From the NCBI RefSeq assembly GCF_025766255.1, contig NW_026516668.1, positions 682,001-746,000 of the forward strand: a stretch of 64,000 nt of DNA. The letters run 5' to 3'. Below are positions 1-12,766 of this stretch, piece after piece (position 1 is the stretch's first letter; each line of letters begins with the position of its first letter). Below the pieces are notes generated by a model. The model searched no databases and had not been told where the DNA came from. It worked only from the letters and a program-made list of their open reading frames with translations. Position numbers and translations under genes: made by a program. Origin of the DNA: Zychaea mexicana. Taxonomy: Eukaryota; Mucoromycota; Mucoromycetes; Mucorales; Lichtheimiaceae.

Positions 1-2432
1 CGGCTGATGCATCATGCCCTCGATTACAAGCTTCAATGCCAGTGTGTTTCCATGCGAAAGGATATGTTCACGAGCCTTTCTCAGATCGCCGTTCTTGTCC
101 GGCGTTGGAGGGAACCATTCGGTCGTAAAGCCGTGCTTATCGACCAAGTTCCAGTATACTTCATATAGCATCTCTGCCCAGACCTCGCCCTTGGCATGTA
201 CGCCCCAGTATTCAAATCCGTCCATAATCTTGTATGTGCTTGGATTGGTTTTTTTGCTGGTCGAGTACTGTGTTATCAGTCATTCGCATCATTTAGTCAT
301 CATTATTGATCATCCAATATAAACAAAACAGTCGTCATCATCCTTATCTCATGTCCGTGTACGTTCTCAAATCAACCCCCCATTCCCTTCCCCACCCAGA
401 GAGAGGCATGTAGATAAACAGTAAGTAGAATACATATTTACCTTGTATTTGCGGATACCATCGCCACCATTGGCCCAATCACCCATACCGAAATCAGACT
501 CACGTGTATCATTGACGGTCATCCGGATGATTGTCGCAACAAAGTCACCCCAGCCTTCGCCCATACCGCCGGCTTCGCCCCAACCCAAGCAGTTGACGTC
601 TTTAGGACTATCGGTCAACCGATTAGAGACGCCGTGTGTGTATTCGTGAATGACAATGCCCGATTCAAAGTCGCCATCGCGCATAGGCTTCGTTTGGTCC
701 CACACGTACATGCGCATTTTGCCATGACGACCGTCAGGTGGTGTAGCGAAATTGGCATTATTCCGTCCTGCATGGTGACATAATTAATAACCTTATTTCC
801 CCATTATTTTTTTTTACTGCTTTAGTAAATTACACTTTCCCTCTCACAGTCTGTACCTGAGCCATCTTGTGCGTTTGCAATGACAGCATCACCGGCACAG
901 TCGTCACCAGGACGACCACGACCGAGGTTGTCTTGTTGGAAATTACCTAGAAGAAAGAGCAGGATTTATTAAGAGAGCATCTTTGGCTATATATTGATTT
1001 GACCCAAAATATACTTACCGGCCTTTTCATCGAATCCGTATCGATAGAACAGATCATGTGCCTGAACAAAACAAAGTTACATTTGTGTTGTAACTGAAAA
1101 AATAATATGCATTTTCTTACCGTATTAACCCAATAAAATAAGTTTGTCACCGCAGCATCCTCATATTCATCGGGTTCTTGGTCATGGAAATCAGCCTTAT
1201 AATCAAACGTAATATCACCCGTATCTCCAATTGTGCCACTCGGCCTATAATTCTGCTCCCAGCTATATCCGCCATCAGGATTCGTATGCGCATACGCATT
1301 ATTGCCAATGGTAACATTAAAGATCAGCGCATGACCGCTCTCCAAAGTGCCTTGTGCATGCCATCCCTCTGGGCTGGCAAACTCGTCATATGGGTTATGG
1401 ACCAGGACTTGATCGACTGCTGACGGATCATTGAAGCCAAAGGGAATCACGTTGTAGTACACATCTGATACATCGGCCACCCAGTCCACAAGGCCGACCA
1501 GCGTGCCGTCGTGTGCATTCACTTGAGCATTGTACCAGTGGTCCGCCATTTCAATCTCCACATCCCATACCTGAGCCAGGTGGCCCGATTCGAGCTGCAT
1601 ATATGCTTTGCGTACCTGCACTGGCGATAGTGCAAAGGGTACATGCTCGTATAGCAGCGTTGCGGCAGCACCACTGTCTTTATCTTTGCTAGATGGCATC
1701 AACGTTGCCATGGGAATAAATGTTGATGGGTTGACTGTAACCGTGGGATCCGGAAGGCGCAGACGCACACTTGCCAAAAGCGATCCGATAGCTTCTTCAG
1801 GGGAAACTACGGCAGGCGTATTAATAAATCGGTATTGCTGGTCTTTATGGCTGGTGCTGCCATGGCTACTGAATGAAGTCTGGAGTAGACGATGGGAAAC
1901 GACTTGAAAACCACGTTGGATAGCCTATATACACACGCGCCTCCTGTTTTTTAGTATCACAAAAAAACATCACGGAAAAAAGAAAACGAACAAAAGAGCT
2001 TACGTCAAGATACCAGGATCGTTCAATTGGACGAACAAAGGAATTGCCATACGACACCACCTGGTTATTCTTGTCCAAATTGATATTCATACGGCCGTTG
2101 AGCACTTCCAGGCCGTTCACTTTTTGACGCAGGAACACATGTGAAGCACCGCTCATGTCGCTTGTGTAATGGGTCTGGACATAATAATCCGATCCTTGCG
2201 CCAGCTTGGCAGAAGCTAGCGAGGTGGCCATCACTACAGGATCGTCAGCCATGGATGGATGAAACCAGTCATCTTGTTGCTGCTCGTGATAGTTTGCGAC
2301 GAATGTACGCGGGATATTAGGACCAAAGTTCTGATATGCTGTTGGGCCATGGTGCTGGTGGTGGGGAATCGAGGCGCCTAATGTTGCTGACATGGCACTT
2401 AACGCCAGTATAATGGCTGATGTGATACGCAT
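1..2432 (-). CDS. Fungalysin-type (M36) secreted metalloprotease, 3' end cut by window edge
   Basis: Secreted zinc endopeptidase of the fungalysin family, made as a prepropeptide. Six exons read on the minus strand: 2432-2004, 1924-1121, 1061-1019, 946-857, 767-442 and 267-1, all joining in frame at GT-AG sites. The start at 2432 opens a signal peptide ([19 protein letters not shown]). The FTP-like propeptide follows in exons 1-2. The catalytic part carries the zinc site HEYTH in [16 protein letters not shown], and a downstream GMGEGWGD whose Glu is the expected third ligand. Exon 6 reads like the conserved M36 stretch [19 protein letters not shown]. An in-frame ATG further upstream (2531) would bury the signal peptide, so I reject it. 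The protein continues beyond base 1. Family assignment is strong; the substrate is not predictable. Confidence 0.93.
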
Positions 2433-3313
2433 GATGGGATAATATATATGTGTATATGTGTGTGTGCGTGTGTGCGGAGGAGTTAAAAGAAGAGGATTAT
2501 GCAAAAGAGAGAAAGGTGCAATCAAAAGCACGATTCTGAGTCTTTATCTACTTTCACTAATCCCTCCCCTCCCACAGCGCAGCACATGACGTGGATTTGC
2601 GATAACGCTTAGACTCGTCATTCCTTCTTACTAGAGATTAAAGAAAATGAGACAGAGAAAGGCTACGTGATTGCTATACTCGTTAGTTGCTTACCTGCAT
2701 GAAAAAAGATAAACATCGCAACAACAACAACAAACAAAATGCAAAAACACATAAAGAAAGTTTTCCAGGAACCCGATGACCTCATTTTTTTCACACCCAA
2801 CTTGTTTGATGTTCCGGTCTGACCCGCTTACACTAGGTCCATTCATCATCAATCGCTGTGCTTTCCTTGCTCTTCTTTTGTCATCATTAATCATTCACCA
2901 TCAGCACTAAAATCGTCGTCGTAATTAGGTTGATGCTACTCTTGCCTATCATTGCATGACCTGGTCGCGATGTGGTAGTGATACAAACCATTAGCTGTCA
3001 GCGACCCACGATGCTGGCTCTTTTGTTTTCTTTTGCTCCTTAATTCCGCATGATGTTGTTTATCAGTCAGTTCCATATCAATTGTCGTCATAGTAGAAAA
3101 ATCTCGATCGATTGGCAGTAAAACAAGGGCATCGATTCTTTAAAGGAGATAGTTGTGGCTTGCTTACCAGTGTCATGGTGTAAGCAGCAGTAGCAACAAC
3201 ATCCACACTGCGCATAACAGAGGTGAGACGCGGACATTCGATTTTACTTGTTGTCGCAGTGCCGTGCGGACGTACCTATCTGATTAAGCTCCCTCTCCAC
3301 TTTTAATTTTGAC
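2433..3313. other. Divergent intergenic region
   Basis: This 881-bp stretch separates the minus-strand protease from the plus-strand cofactor C gene and presumably holds both promoters. I see a short CAA-repeat tract near 2720 and no convincing gene, RNA or repeat. Confidence 0.6.
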
Positions 3314-4528
3314 ATGACTTCATCGGAACCATCGGCAACGGAGGCTGCCAATACTTTTTGGCACGAATTCAAAGCAGAACGATCAGGTTCGTGTTTCTTC
3401 CACTCACAGTCACGATAATGAGCGGCTAGATTCGCAACAGCAGGGCCTTTGCTTAAAATTTCGAGTAGCTATTGAAAACGCGATTCAACGTTCGGCTCAT
3501 ATATCCAAGACCAAGCTAGCCGATCATTTTCAAACCATTTTACAAAGCATCAATAACCTCGAGAAAAGATTAACACAAGCAACCGAGTATATACCGTCTT
3601 ACGATGAACGCCAATATGCTCGCGTAAGTCTCTTTATTTTTAAAGTTATCAGACAGCACGCAGTTATATACATCACACGCGATATTAAGGTTATCCTCTA
3701 TTGTTTGTTACTTGTTAGCAAATCAAAGAATTGAGTCGAGCACTTGAAGCTGCAAGAGCCAACCTGACACCTAAACCAAAATTCACATTCAAATCACGCA
3801 AGCAACAAACACATAAAATGCCTCAATCAGCACCCGCGTCATACGCTACTACTGCTCTTGCAGCCATAGTAAACAATAATGATACCATCCAGTCGCGTGA
3901 CTATTATGAAGATGATAATGTAGTATCGTATTCAGACATGTCGGACCAATTGATAGAACCCACTTCATTGGAAAATGTCGATGTCCTCTTATCCAACCTG
4001 ACACGCTGCACCATCATCTTGACGGTTGGCCAAGTATCCGCACTGCACATCAAAAATTTGAGCCAGTGTGTCGTTGTTTGTAAAGCAATCCGTGGATCAG
4101 TCCTCATGTACGGGTTCACGCGCTCGGTGATTGCAGTGGGCTGTCACCAGTTTCGTATGCACGATGCTCGATCTGTTCATGTTTTGCTCAATGTCTCGAG
4201 TCGGCCGATCATTGAAGATTCCAGCGATATTAGCGTTGGCAGTTATAGCCATGAATCATTAAATATACCCGATGTAAGGCCCGAATACTTGGTATAAAAA
4301 TTGAAATAACGGGAGGGGGGTAAAGCTCTTTAGGGTGCTGCTGGATGACTGATTTGGGGTTTTTTCAAACAGAAAATCAATTGTTATGACCAAATGGAAG
4401 ATTTCAATTGGTTGAAGAAGCAAGCCTCACCTAACTGGCGCGTGATGGATAGCGCAGAAGCTGACCAATTTAACCAATCTATCACGCATGATCCACCAAC
4501 ACAGCTGAGCCGTCTTTTATGCAATTAA
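3314..4528 (+). CDS. Tubulin-folding cofactor C (TBCC) homologue
   Basis: GTPase-activating partner in tubulin heterodimer folding; in known systems it acts with cofactors D and E on beta-tubulin. Four exons read in frame: 3314 to about 3392, about 3436 to 3620, 3719-4278 and about 4377-4528. The N-terminus (TFWHEFKAER) and a helical segment match the TBCC spectrin-like N-domain. The third exon encodes the C-CAP/TBCC beta-helix, including CVVVCKAIRGSVLMYG and a run with QFRMHDA, where family members keep the QxR arginine finger. The last exon gives the typical tail EDFNWLKKQASPNWRV. The first intron (about 43 nt) is very short and its exact ends are the least certain part. The neighbouring t6A enzyme gene is convergent, with its stop 130 bp downstream. 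Confidence 0.88.
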
Positions 4529-4657
4529 TCAATATATTCTATATATGTACAGTTTCAAGAAAACATACGGTGCTGCTCTCTTTTTTTTGAATTGTGGGCA
4601 TGGAAGATGGAAGATAAAGAAGGTGTGTACTGTGAATGATGTGGGTGTATATATATT

Positions 4658-5951
4658 TTATGATGAGCTTCTCTCTTTGAGGGATTCGATAGGCCATTTC
4701 GGCAGGGTAGTGATTGTATAATCATCCGTAAGTCCAGCTTGGAATCGTTCCAGTCCAGCCCAAGCAATCATGACACCGTTATCCGTACACAGTTTTGGCG
4801 GTGGGCACACTAATGGGATACCATAGGACGCAGCCACTGCTTCAAACCTTGACCGGAACAATGCATTGCTTGCTACTCCCCCACTTACTACCAGTGCCGT
4901 CAATGGTTTTTTGTTCATGGTCATCTCTTGGTGTAAGGCAAGCTTGAGCTTTTGTTCAATATGCCGAATGCATGTCATTTGAAATGCTGCTGCAACGTCG
5001 CACGTGTCTTGCGGCGTTTTGATCTGTTCCTGAGCGAGTCGTGCCACGGATGTCTTGAGACCGGAGAAGCTGAATGCAATCACGGATTTGTTGCGTTGTA
5101 ACATGGGCGTAGGGAGCTGAAACCGGTCTGGATCGCCTTTGGCTGCAGCACGTTCCAATGCAGGCCCAGGGCTGCTGCCATTCCATTCGAGTTCAAGTGC
5201 GCGCGCCGTCTTGTCGATCGCTTCGCCCACAGCTGTATCCAACGTAGTACCGAGTTGATCATAGTCACCAAGACCGTTTGCAGTCAATAGTAACGTGTGA
5301 CCACCCGATATAAGGAGTGTCATAAACGGAAAAGGTGTTGGCGTTGTCAATCTTGCCGTCAATGCATGAGCTTCCTGTAACGAAAAATAATCAATATCAG
5401 TTTATATACAAACAAAAACCAAGTTTTTCTGTGTTGTTGTTATTGTTTCTTTAGTATATGTTGCTACTATCTACCATATGATGCACGCCAATCAATGGTT
5501 TTTTGGAAACAGCAGCAAGTGTTTTGGCAGCATTCAAGCCGACGGGTAGACAGGGCGGAAGACCCGGTCCGCGAGTGACGGCGATAGCATCAATATCGGC
5601 AATTGTCAACTTGGCACGGTCCAAAGTTTCACAAATAACACTGGGCAAGTGCCGTGAATGACCAAGACTGGCCAGCGTGGGGACGATGCCCCCCATGGGT
5701 TCGTGCATTTCTTGTTGACTTTTAACGACTTCGGAAAGAATCGTGCGATCCGATGTCACAATGGCAGCAGAGGTATCATCGCACGACGTTTCAATGCCAA
5801 GAACCACCTTTGTGGCATATAATCGCGTTCTTTTCTCAACTGTCCTTGTCGCTGGAATTGTAAATAGGTACTGTCGCCACAAGGTGTTACCACCTTTGCT
5901 TCTCCTTAACAGGCTAAGCATGTTTACAGAGTTTGACAACATGCAGCGCAA
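4658..5951 (-). CDS. QRI7: Mitochondrial tRNA N6-threonylcarbamoyladenosine synthase (Kae1/Qri7/OSGEPL1 family)
   Basis: Transfers the threonylcarbamoyl group to A37 of ANN-decoding tRNAs. This is the stand-alone mitochondrial member rather than the KEOPS subunit, judged by the Arg/Ser/Leu-rich N-terminal extension (MLSLLRRSKG...) before the conserved core KVVLGIETSCDDTSAA. Two exons, 5951-5475 and 5374-4658. The phase-0 intron falls inside the metal-binding HxxxH motif: exon 1 ends GVHHM and exon 2 begins EAHALTARL. Other family marks are SGGHTLLL, DTAVGEAIDKTAR, VSGGVASNALFR and CTDNGVMIAWAGL. Total length of about 398 residues fits Qri7. An ATG at 5924 inside the presequence is a possible alternative start. 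Confidence 0.93.
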
Positions 5952-8900
5952 AAGAAAAGCTCTCGGATTTTCACCGGATTTAATTTATCCGATCCAATCA
6001 TTTAATTTGTCCACCCTAAATTTCTTCGTTTACAAAAAGAACAGGTTCGTAGAGCCCAATTCTTAATTGTGTATCTGCGGTACGTGATAGGTACCATTTC
6101 TTATATTTGAAGAAAGAAACTAGTGTTATACATCTCTATGCAGTGTCGTACCTTGGCTTTTGTTCTGCTGAGCTGATGATCGTGTAAATAACTCCATCGC
6201 TTTCACGAACACTGATAGAGCGCCTGAATGATAAATGCATAGGCATACGCACACATAGCAGTATATTCAGCAATATCGTGGTCAACAAATTAATAGCTGC
6301 ATATGATAGCAACTAAATCACGGAGATACATTGAGCACACCAAATTCCCGTGGTAGCATGTCCAAAACAAAAACCAACCGACCATGTCTCGTAGTACATC
6401 CGTTGTAATTCCAACCCTCCAACTTTTTTCTTTCTACTCTTTTCCTTTAATTGCATCAATAGCTCAATTTTTTTATACGGATCGGATAGCATGGGTAACA
6501 CTTATATGGTGTAGTAATAGTCGTTTTAAAATAAAAAATAGCTACAAAGACACAAGCCAGTTTGCTTTTCTTTACTGATTCCAAAATATGGAAGACTGAA
6601 TATAGCAGTACGTACAAAGGTGATATCAAGAGAGTAACTTGTGACGGGAAAGGTGCCATCAATGCAGTTCTGTAACAAAGTTGGTTGCATGTGTTTAGTT
6701 TCTGCTCGACATTTGTTGCTAGCAATGGTGGTCTGCGGATCCGCTATTCAATATTCTTGCCTGCTTAAAACATCTCTTTGTGTGTCTCTTTGTCTTTCTT
6801 TCCAACCAGCAGTTTTGAAAGAGTTTGCGAGTTAAATGGTTAAGAGGATTCAGTGGTAAGCCGATCTGTATCTGATCTGGAGCCGCATTTTCGGATCGGT
6901 TACGGATCGGATTTACACGGGATGCACTCAGTCTTACAATACATTGATGTTGTTGCTGCGGATGCTTATTCTACTGGTAAATTAGCGCCATGCTTTCTAT
7001 CAACACAGAAACATTAAGTGCCACTTCTATTTTCCTTGCATAACTAATAAAAGATATAAGCAAAACTTATATTTTGCTTCTTCAATAAGCAAATGACAGT
7101 TTTCTAAGCGGCCGAGAATAAATGTTGTCTACGGTACGCTACTAAATGAAGGAATGCGTACAGCGACGCGAACATTTATCTTCGTTGCCGCAGCTTTGAG
7201 CATAATTGGAGTGCCGGCACACAAGCTATGCGTCGAAAAATTCACCACCGTTCCATGCACCGACATTTTTTTACGGACATACAGTGTAATATACAATGTC
7301 GAGGACAACTGAGGCGAACCATATTATTGGCATTGCAAGCAAGGCACAGGGAAACAATATACAGAGAAGGCGACACGCCTTCGGTGTAGGCAAACGCCAG
7401 CGGCATGAAGGAGGCGTTGATGGAGAGTATCAATAAATGATTACAATTAACTATAATAAAGTTGTCGATCCATGAATATATGGTCTTACATAGATTAATA
7501 AAACTGTACGATCAATCGGCAAAGAGCAATTGAACTGTGTATTTAAGTGTTTGTATAATATAGCTTTAAACGTAGTGAACTCAACGACTTTGTACGTATC
7601 TATTATGGTCCAACCCCAGATATCATGTATGTATGAGATAACGTTAAGTCTGCAGTCTCTCCTACCGCCCCTTTTTTCGTGTCCCTTGCAACAGATAAAA
7701 GTATATCACCAAAATCGACGAGTCTCGACAAGCATAATAACCGTTATCCCCTTTCAATTTTTCCTTGTTCATGGATACTGGCACTTTAGTATCAAACCAT
7801 TTTATTAAATTTTGCGCCATTTAACTAATTTTATAAGTTATAGTATAATATGCTAATAAACAAAACAAGAATACACGTTCCAAAGTGTCTTTGTGGACAA
7901 GGCTATATTCGCAATCTTTTTTAATCCTGCAAAACGTGTTACCCAGGAGAAAAAGAACTTGCTGGCTTTTGCTACGTTTGCTTTATTGTGAGTTGTTGTT
8001 TCCCGAGCGCCATTTTCGTTGCGACTGTAGCTTCAGATATGACAGCAACGACAGCAACGAAGTGTCCTCTTGCACCTTACATGATAATAAGGAAGTCAGC
8101 GACGAAAACAAGTATAGCCATAACCTTCGAGGCCAGCATTGCAGGTACGGCTAACTGCGAATCAATGCACATGTATCTTAAGTTCCGTCTTCCTTATTTG
8201 TTATTGCGGTAATATATATATATGTACAGCTATATATGATGCGTATCTTCATGTCGTTTTTGAACACAGCTTCTTTGCTTGCAAGCTCTTCAGTTGCGTC
8301 TACCTAGAGCGTAAGTTTGAATTGGAACGAGTAGTGCAAAGTTTCGTGCTCCGAGGAAGGCGGATACTGCTCATCCATATGTCAACCGACAAGCTCATCT
8401 GGTAGTAAACAGCCATTTTCTTATACATACATAAAAACATTCCTTTGTAGCCTATCACTCCTAATTTCACAAGGAAGATTGCTTAATAAAGCGCTATATT
8501 TATGATTACCAAAAAGTGCGAGGGTTGAAAAGGATATGATGATGTGGTAGAGAGCTATATACATAGTAGACAAACCTTGCTGCGTTATAATGGCTTTACT
8601 ATCCTAAATTAGAATCATGCATAGCCTGCCGTTTCAGTGTGTATAATCTTTGCAGATCATCAAGAGATTGGGCGTTTTTTATTTCTTTAACAATTTTTTT
8701 GGGGGTGGATGGGGAGTGTGGTAACGAGGCTGATGAGCTGAAGGGTAAGAAAAGTGTATATGAAGACTATATGGATGACATTCCTTTACTGCCGCGGTGA
8801 GTGCATACTATGCAGGAGTTTTGGATACCTGATCTTACTTTTCTCTTTACGATAACATGGAGATAAGCTTGATATTAGAATAGATATGATGGAGAGACAA

Positions 8901-10655
8901 AGTGCAGGTAAATGTATCCGTCAATGTCGCGTAACTGTAGCATGGCAGCAGTAGAAGTGGGCGTTTCTTTTGCATATGCATCTGTAGTATCTTGACAAGC
9001 TGATGCAGCGAGCGATTCATGTAGTCGGAAATGCAAGATCGTGCATCTGTACTATACCATGTATTATTGTTTCCCGAAAAGAAAGAACCCGTATTTAGAC
9101 GCTGCATACGTGACGCGGTCCTTACTTCTCTGTTTCCTCTCCAGCCTAATGCAACAACAACAACAACAAAAAGCAACCCACTATGTAGTTGAGATCTTTT
9201 ATTTTTGATGAACCAATTATAGCTTACATATCTTATGCGCACAGATAAAAACAAATAAAAGATTAATGTTTATAGTCAATGCATTGTGTAACATGTTTTG
9301 TCAGTGACAATCAGGAAACCTTGGTGTTGAGAGGGAAAAGAAGAACGCCGAGAATAAAAAGCAGCTCCGGCACATCCAGTAGTAGTAATGTACTTGGTAC
9401 TCATTTCATAGGAGGCAACTGACTTGAATGAAACATAGAAACTTTTGCTGCTTGAGGTCATTTACAGTAAACCCATAATGAAAAGAAAAGCCCATGGGTG
9501 CAAGTCAATCAAATAGTCTAAAAAGCTACTTAGCAGTACGGTCATATAGTAGAAGTTGTGATGTAAGACCAATTGCTAGAGAGAACTCAGATAGCACTGC
9601 TGCTATCAGCGGTAAAGAAACTTTAACGAGTAGCAGTATCGTAGTAGACATATCATCATGCTCAGAATAACTGTGATTACTTGGAGTTTATTAAGAAAGC
9701 AACATCGACTTTATGAATTCATTGTTGGACAAAGATTACACCATTAGATAATCACAAAAGTCCGTGTGTTTTTAAGCATTCGTAATGAATACGTAGCTAT
9801 GTGAGCCTGGTTGTTGTTGGGGCCTGCTTTCCAATTACGGATAACTTCTTATACATATTTGGAGGTAGAAGCAAACTAGCGTTGTATCGGTTCTTGGTCG
9901 TATAGCGTGATACAAGAGATAAAAGTATCGAGCAACCCGAGCCACTTTCATGGGTCTTTGTACGACTCTCGCGCTCTCAGAAATCGGTGCTAAATACATT
10001 GCTCGCGCCAACTAGTGAGAGAGTACAAACATTTTTTTTTGTGTTTCGTTAAAGGGTTCTATTAAAGAAGGAAAAGCCGGAGAATACATTAGAAAACGTG
10101 TTGGAACGAGAAATAGGGAGCCTCGATTTCAAAAATTACCCGCCGCAGACGATGACGATCGGCTCTCATTTCCGCTCTAGTGCGTTGTGCTTTTTGTTTC
10201 TGATGATGATATTGGTAACGGTAAAAGGCAACTAATAACATGATCCCATAGTATTTAACAATGATGCGTGTTTTTAATTGTTCGAAAACGGTAAAGTGCC
10301 GGATGAAAGCACCGTAAAAGTACAAGTTTAGATAGGCAAAAGAATGGCGATGGGGGAATGGTGGGAGTATAGTGTGTGGCGATGACGGTGATGATATGAT
10401 GATGACATTTATCGTCTGAATTATATGTTCAGGAAGAAAAAGAACGATGAAGAGAAATATACATATGATGATGTGATAATTATAAGATGGAGAGTAAGAG
10501 GTAAGAGAAGAACGGGCATATTACGTACAGAGGGTTCTATTAGAGATAGTGAAGTATGTATGTAGTAGGGAAAAACGGTTGCTGTTGCTGTTGCTGATAG
10601 TAGTTGCAATAATAATGGTGTTAGATGAATGAGAGCTGAGGGTGAAAAAAGTTAT
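5952..10655. other. 4.7-kb stretch without a convincing gene
   Basis: Only short open frames (60-135 codons) without recognisable motifs or good splice chains occur here. I see a TA microsatellite near 8211-8226, CAA repeats near 9150-9170 and several short GGATCGG-type repeats near 6865-6912. A minus-strand frame at 10325-10089 encodes a hydrophobic then basic peptide but shows no family feature. It could hold long UTRs, an unrecognised RNA gene or old transposon debris. Confidence 0.5.
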
Positions 10656-12130
10656 TTACTGGATGTTGTTCATAGCGTGTGCCAAGGCGGTCATACACTT
10701 CAGGGCTCTATCGAGCGAGGCACAATCGGGATCTGAGGAGGACGAGTGCTTCTTGAGATCTAATAGTAATGATAGTAGTTGCTTATTATCAGCAACAGGC
10801 TGACAGGAAACGCAACTGAAGATTGATCATCCAAATTACCTTTCAAAAGGAGACAGTAGCGAGTTATCCGCTGGATCGGCGCAATGGCATAGTCCGCCAA
10901 GACCATGCGATTCATTGTCTTTTCTTGCACGTAATGACGACAGACAATATTGCGGACATTGGCCGCACAGCGCTGAGCTTTGGAGTAGTTGGCTGCATAT
11001 GAAATGTAGACGTCGAACTGATCCAAGTGCTCGCAAAACGCGCTACCGATGTCGTTTCCTTTTTCGACTGCTCCATGTAAGCGACGCAAAAATGATGTCG
11101 ACAGCATGATCAATTGTGGGATGTATGCGAAAATTGTCTGGACGTCTTTGAAACTGGCCAAAGGTCGTGGATGTGCTGATGCTGCCTCCATTAGTGGATC
11201 CATGAATATCTGCGAGAGTTTATCCCTTGGATTAGATCACTTATTCCAAGATTCGCAAGAAATAGGAGGCTAAATTCTATGGGGGGAGGGAGGAGCAAAG
11301 CTTGTTGTGTGGTGGGAAAAGAAAAAAAAAATTCCTTTGCTTTTCACCAGCCTCTCCCGCCGCCCCCTTATTATCGGTGCCTCTTACCCTTTTGATGATA
11401 GAGAGGTGATCGAGGTATGTTTCCTCCGTCGAAAGCAACTCGGACATGACAAAGCGGGACAGGGACAAGGACGGCTATGGACGATGTTCAGCACGCGTGT
11501 GAGTATGGACTGCAATGTGTGTGTGTGGAGATACAAGTGGATCTGCTAAGCATTTTGTGCAAGAATGAAAAAGATACAAACCTTGTCGGGAATTGTATTC
11601 GTCTCTTCCAAGAGGTATCTTTGAAATGTTGTTTGCCAAATGGCCCGTCCTTCTCGTTCCTTCTTATTGAAAGAAGACGATGACGATGCGGATAATGCTG
11701 GTGACGATGAACGCGAGGAGCTTGAATTGCTGCCATTGCTGCTACTACTCCAATTGGAGTTATGGTGCAAGTTCCTATAGTATACCGAAGCGGATGACCA
11801 TGTGCGAGCAGCCTTTTGTTGTTTCTGTTGCTCCATAGAAGAGGCATCACGGCCACGCGCAGAAGACGAATTGTGGTGAAAGAGGTTGGTTTCCAATAGT
11901 GAAAACGACCGTCGAATGGGATTATTGGGTCGTTTGATGCGTCGTCGTGAGGGAGGCGCGCTGTTGGCTCGCTCGGCGAGAGGTTGGTAGGCAGCAGTTG
12001 TTGCCAGCACAACAGGCGATTCAGGTTCAAAGCTAATGTCGTCGATCTCGGAGATCAGTTGGTCGACACACTCGGTGGCCCACGACTTGGCCTCAATAAG
12101 CTCGAACGAAGGCTGTACAAAAGGTGGCAT
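10656..12130 (-). CDS. Small RhoGEF (Dbl-homology domain) protein
   Basis: Predicted guanine nucleotide exchange factor for a Rho/Rac/Cdc42-type GTPase. Four exons: 12130-11582, 11474-11388, 11209-10840 and 10759-10656, all phase-compatible. Exon 1 (about 183 residues) is Ser-, Gln- and Arg-rich and probably disordered (RRRIKRPNNPIRRSFSLLE). The DH domain starts in exon 2 with MSELLSTEETYLDHL (CR1) and ends with VLADYAIAPIQRITRYCLLL (CR3), followed by LDRALKCMTALAHAMNNIQ and a stop. Total is about 369 residues. No PH domain follows, which is unusual for Dbl-family exchange factors. A further exon downstream of 10656 is not excluded, but the TAA directly after NNIQ sits in a clean frame. Confidence 0.83.
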
Positions 12131-12258
12131 GTTTAGGGAAGAGAAGCGACGGTTTAAACTTTCTGGGTGATGGAAAGAAAAGGATGTTTTTTTTTTCTCC
12201 TCTCGGACCCGCCGGGCGGTTTTGGTATAAAGCCGAGGAGGGGTGACGACTGAATCGC

Positions 12259-12282
12259 TTTATTATTATTATTATTATTATT
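12259..12282. repeat. (ATT)n microsatellite
   Basis: Uninterrupted ATT trinucleotide run just upstream of the RhoGEF gene. Confidence 0.9.
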
Positions 12283-12740
12283 GATGCTTGCGCTGATCCC
12301 GCTTCTCGTAAGCCATTGTCGTCAACTAACCTCAAGACAGAGTGTGGCGCAGGCTGAAGCTGATCGCGATCTTCTTCAATGACGAAAAGATGGCACATTC
12401 TTGCGCTCTTACTCGTTGATGTGCGGGGATATGCATTATTGGTGATGAGTGGAACACAGAAGGACGCTGCTGCAGTCAAAAGACCAGAGATGGACCAGCG
12501 CTATAAAATGGAATTTCGCCATGCAGGACTGAGTTACAGACCTGACCAAAAAAGGTCTTATGTCGCACCAAACGTATGCATATCGCTCAAAAAGTTTCAA
12601 GAATATGCATGTGCCGAAAAGAAACGCCATTTTGGTTAACCCTGCCAAGCTGTAGCCTAATACTCGGTGCTCTTATTTCCCCGTCAAGAAAATAGATTAT
12701 GCGCGCGAGGGAAAAAAGGGGGTGGTAACTTACCATCCAC

Positions 12741-12766
12741 CCATCCATCCATCCATCCATCCATCA
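12741..12766. repeat. (CATC)n microsatellite
   Basis: Six tandem CATC units, flanked by imperfect copies on the left. Confidence 0.9.

Noticed and set aside
2433..2531. Upstream ATG at 2531 as start of the fungalysin gene
   Set aside because: It would place about 33 residues before the signal peptide; the ATG at 2432 gives a proper secretory start.
8847..9254. 135-codon minus-strand frame
   Set aside because: Interrupted low-complexity peptide without homology cues in a noncoding stretch.
10089..10325. 78-codon minus-strand frame with a hydrophobic then Arg/Lys-rich peptide
   Set aside because: Protein-like at first glance, but no upstream exon, motif or reliable start; left as noncoding.
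12379..12639. 86-codon plus-strand frame downstream of a TATA-like motif
   Set aside because: The TATA-like motif lies inside the frame rather than before it, and the peptide has no family features.
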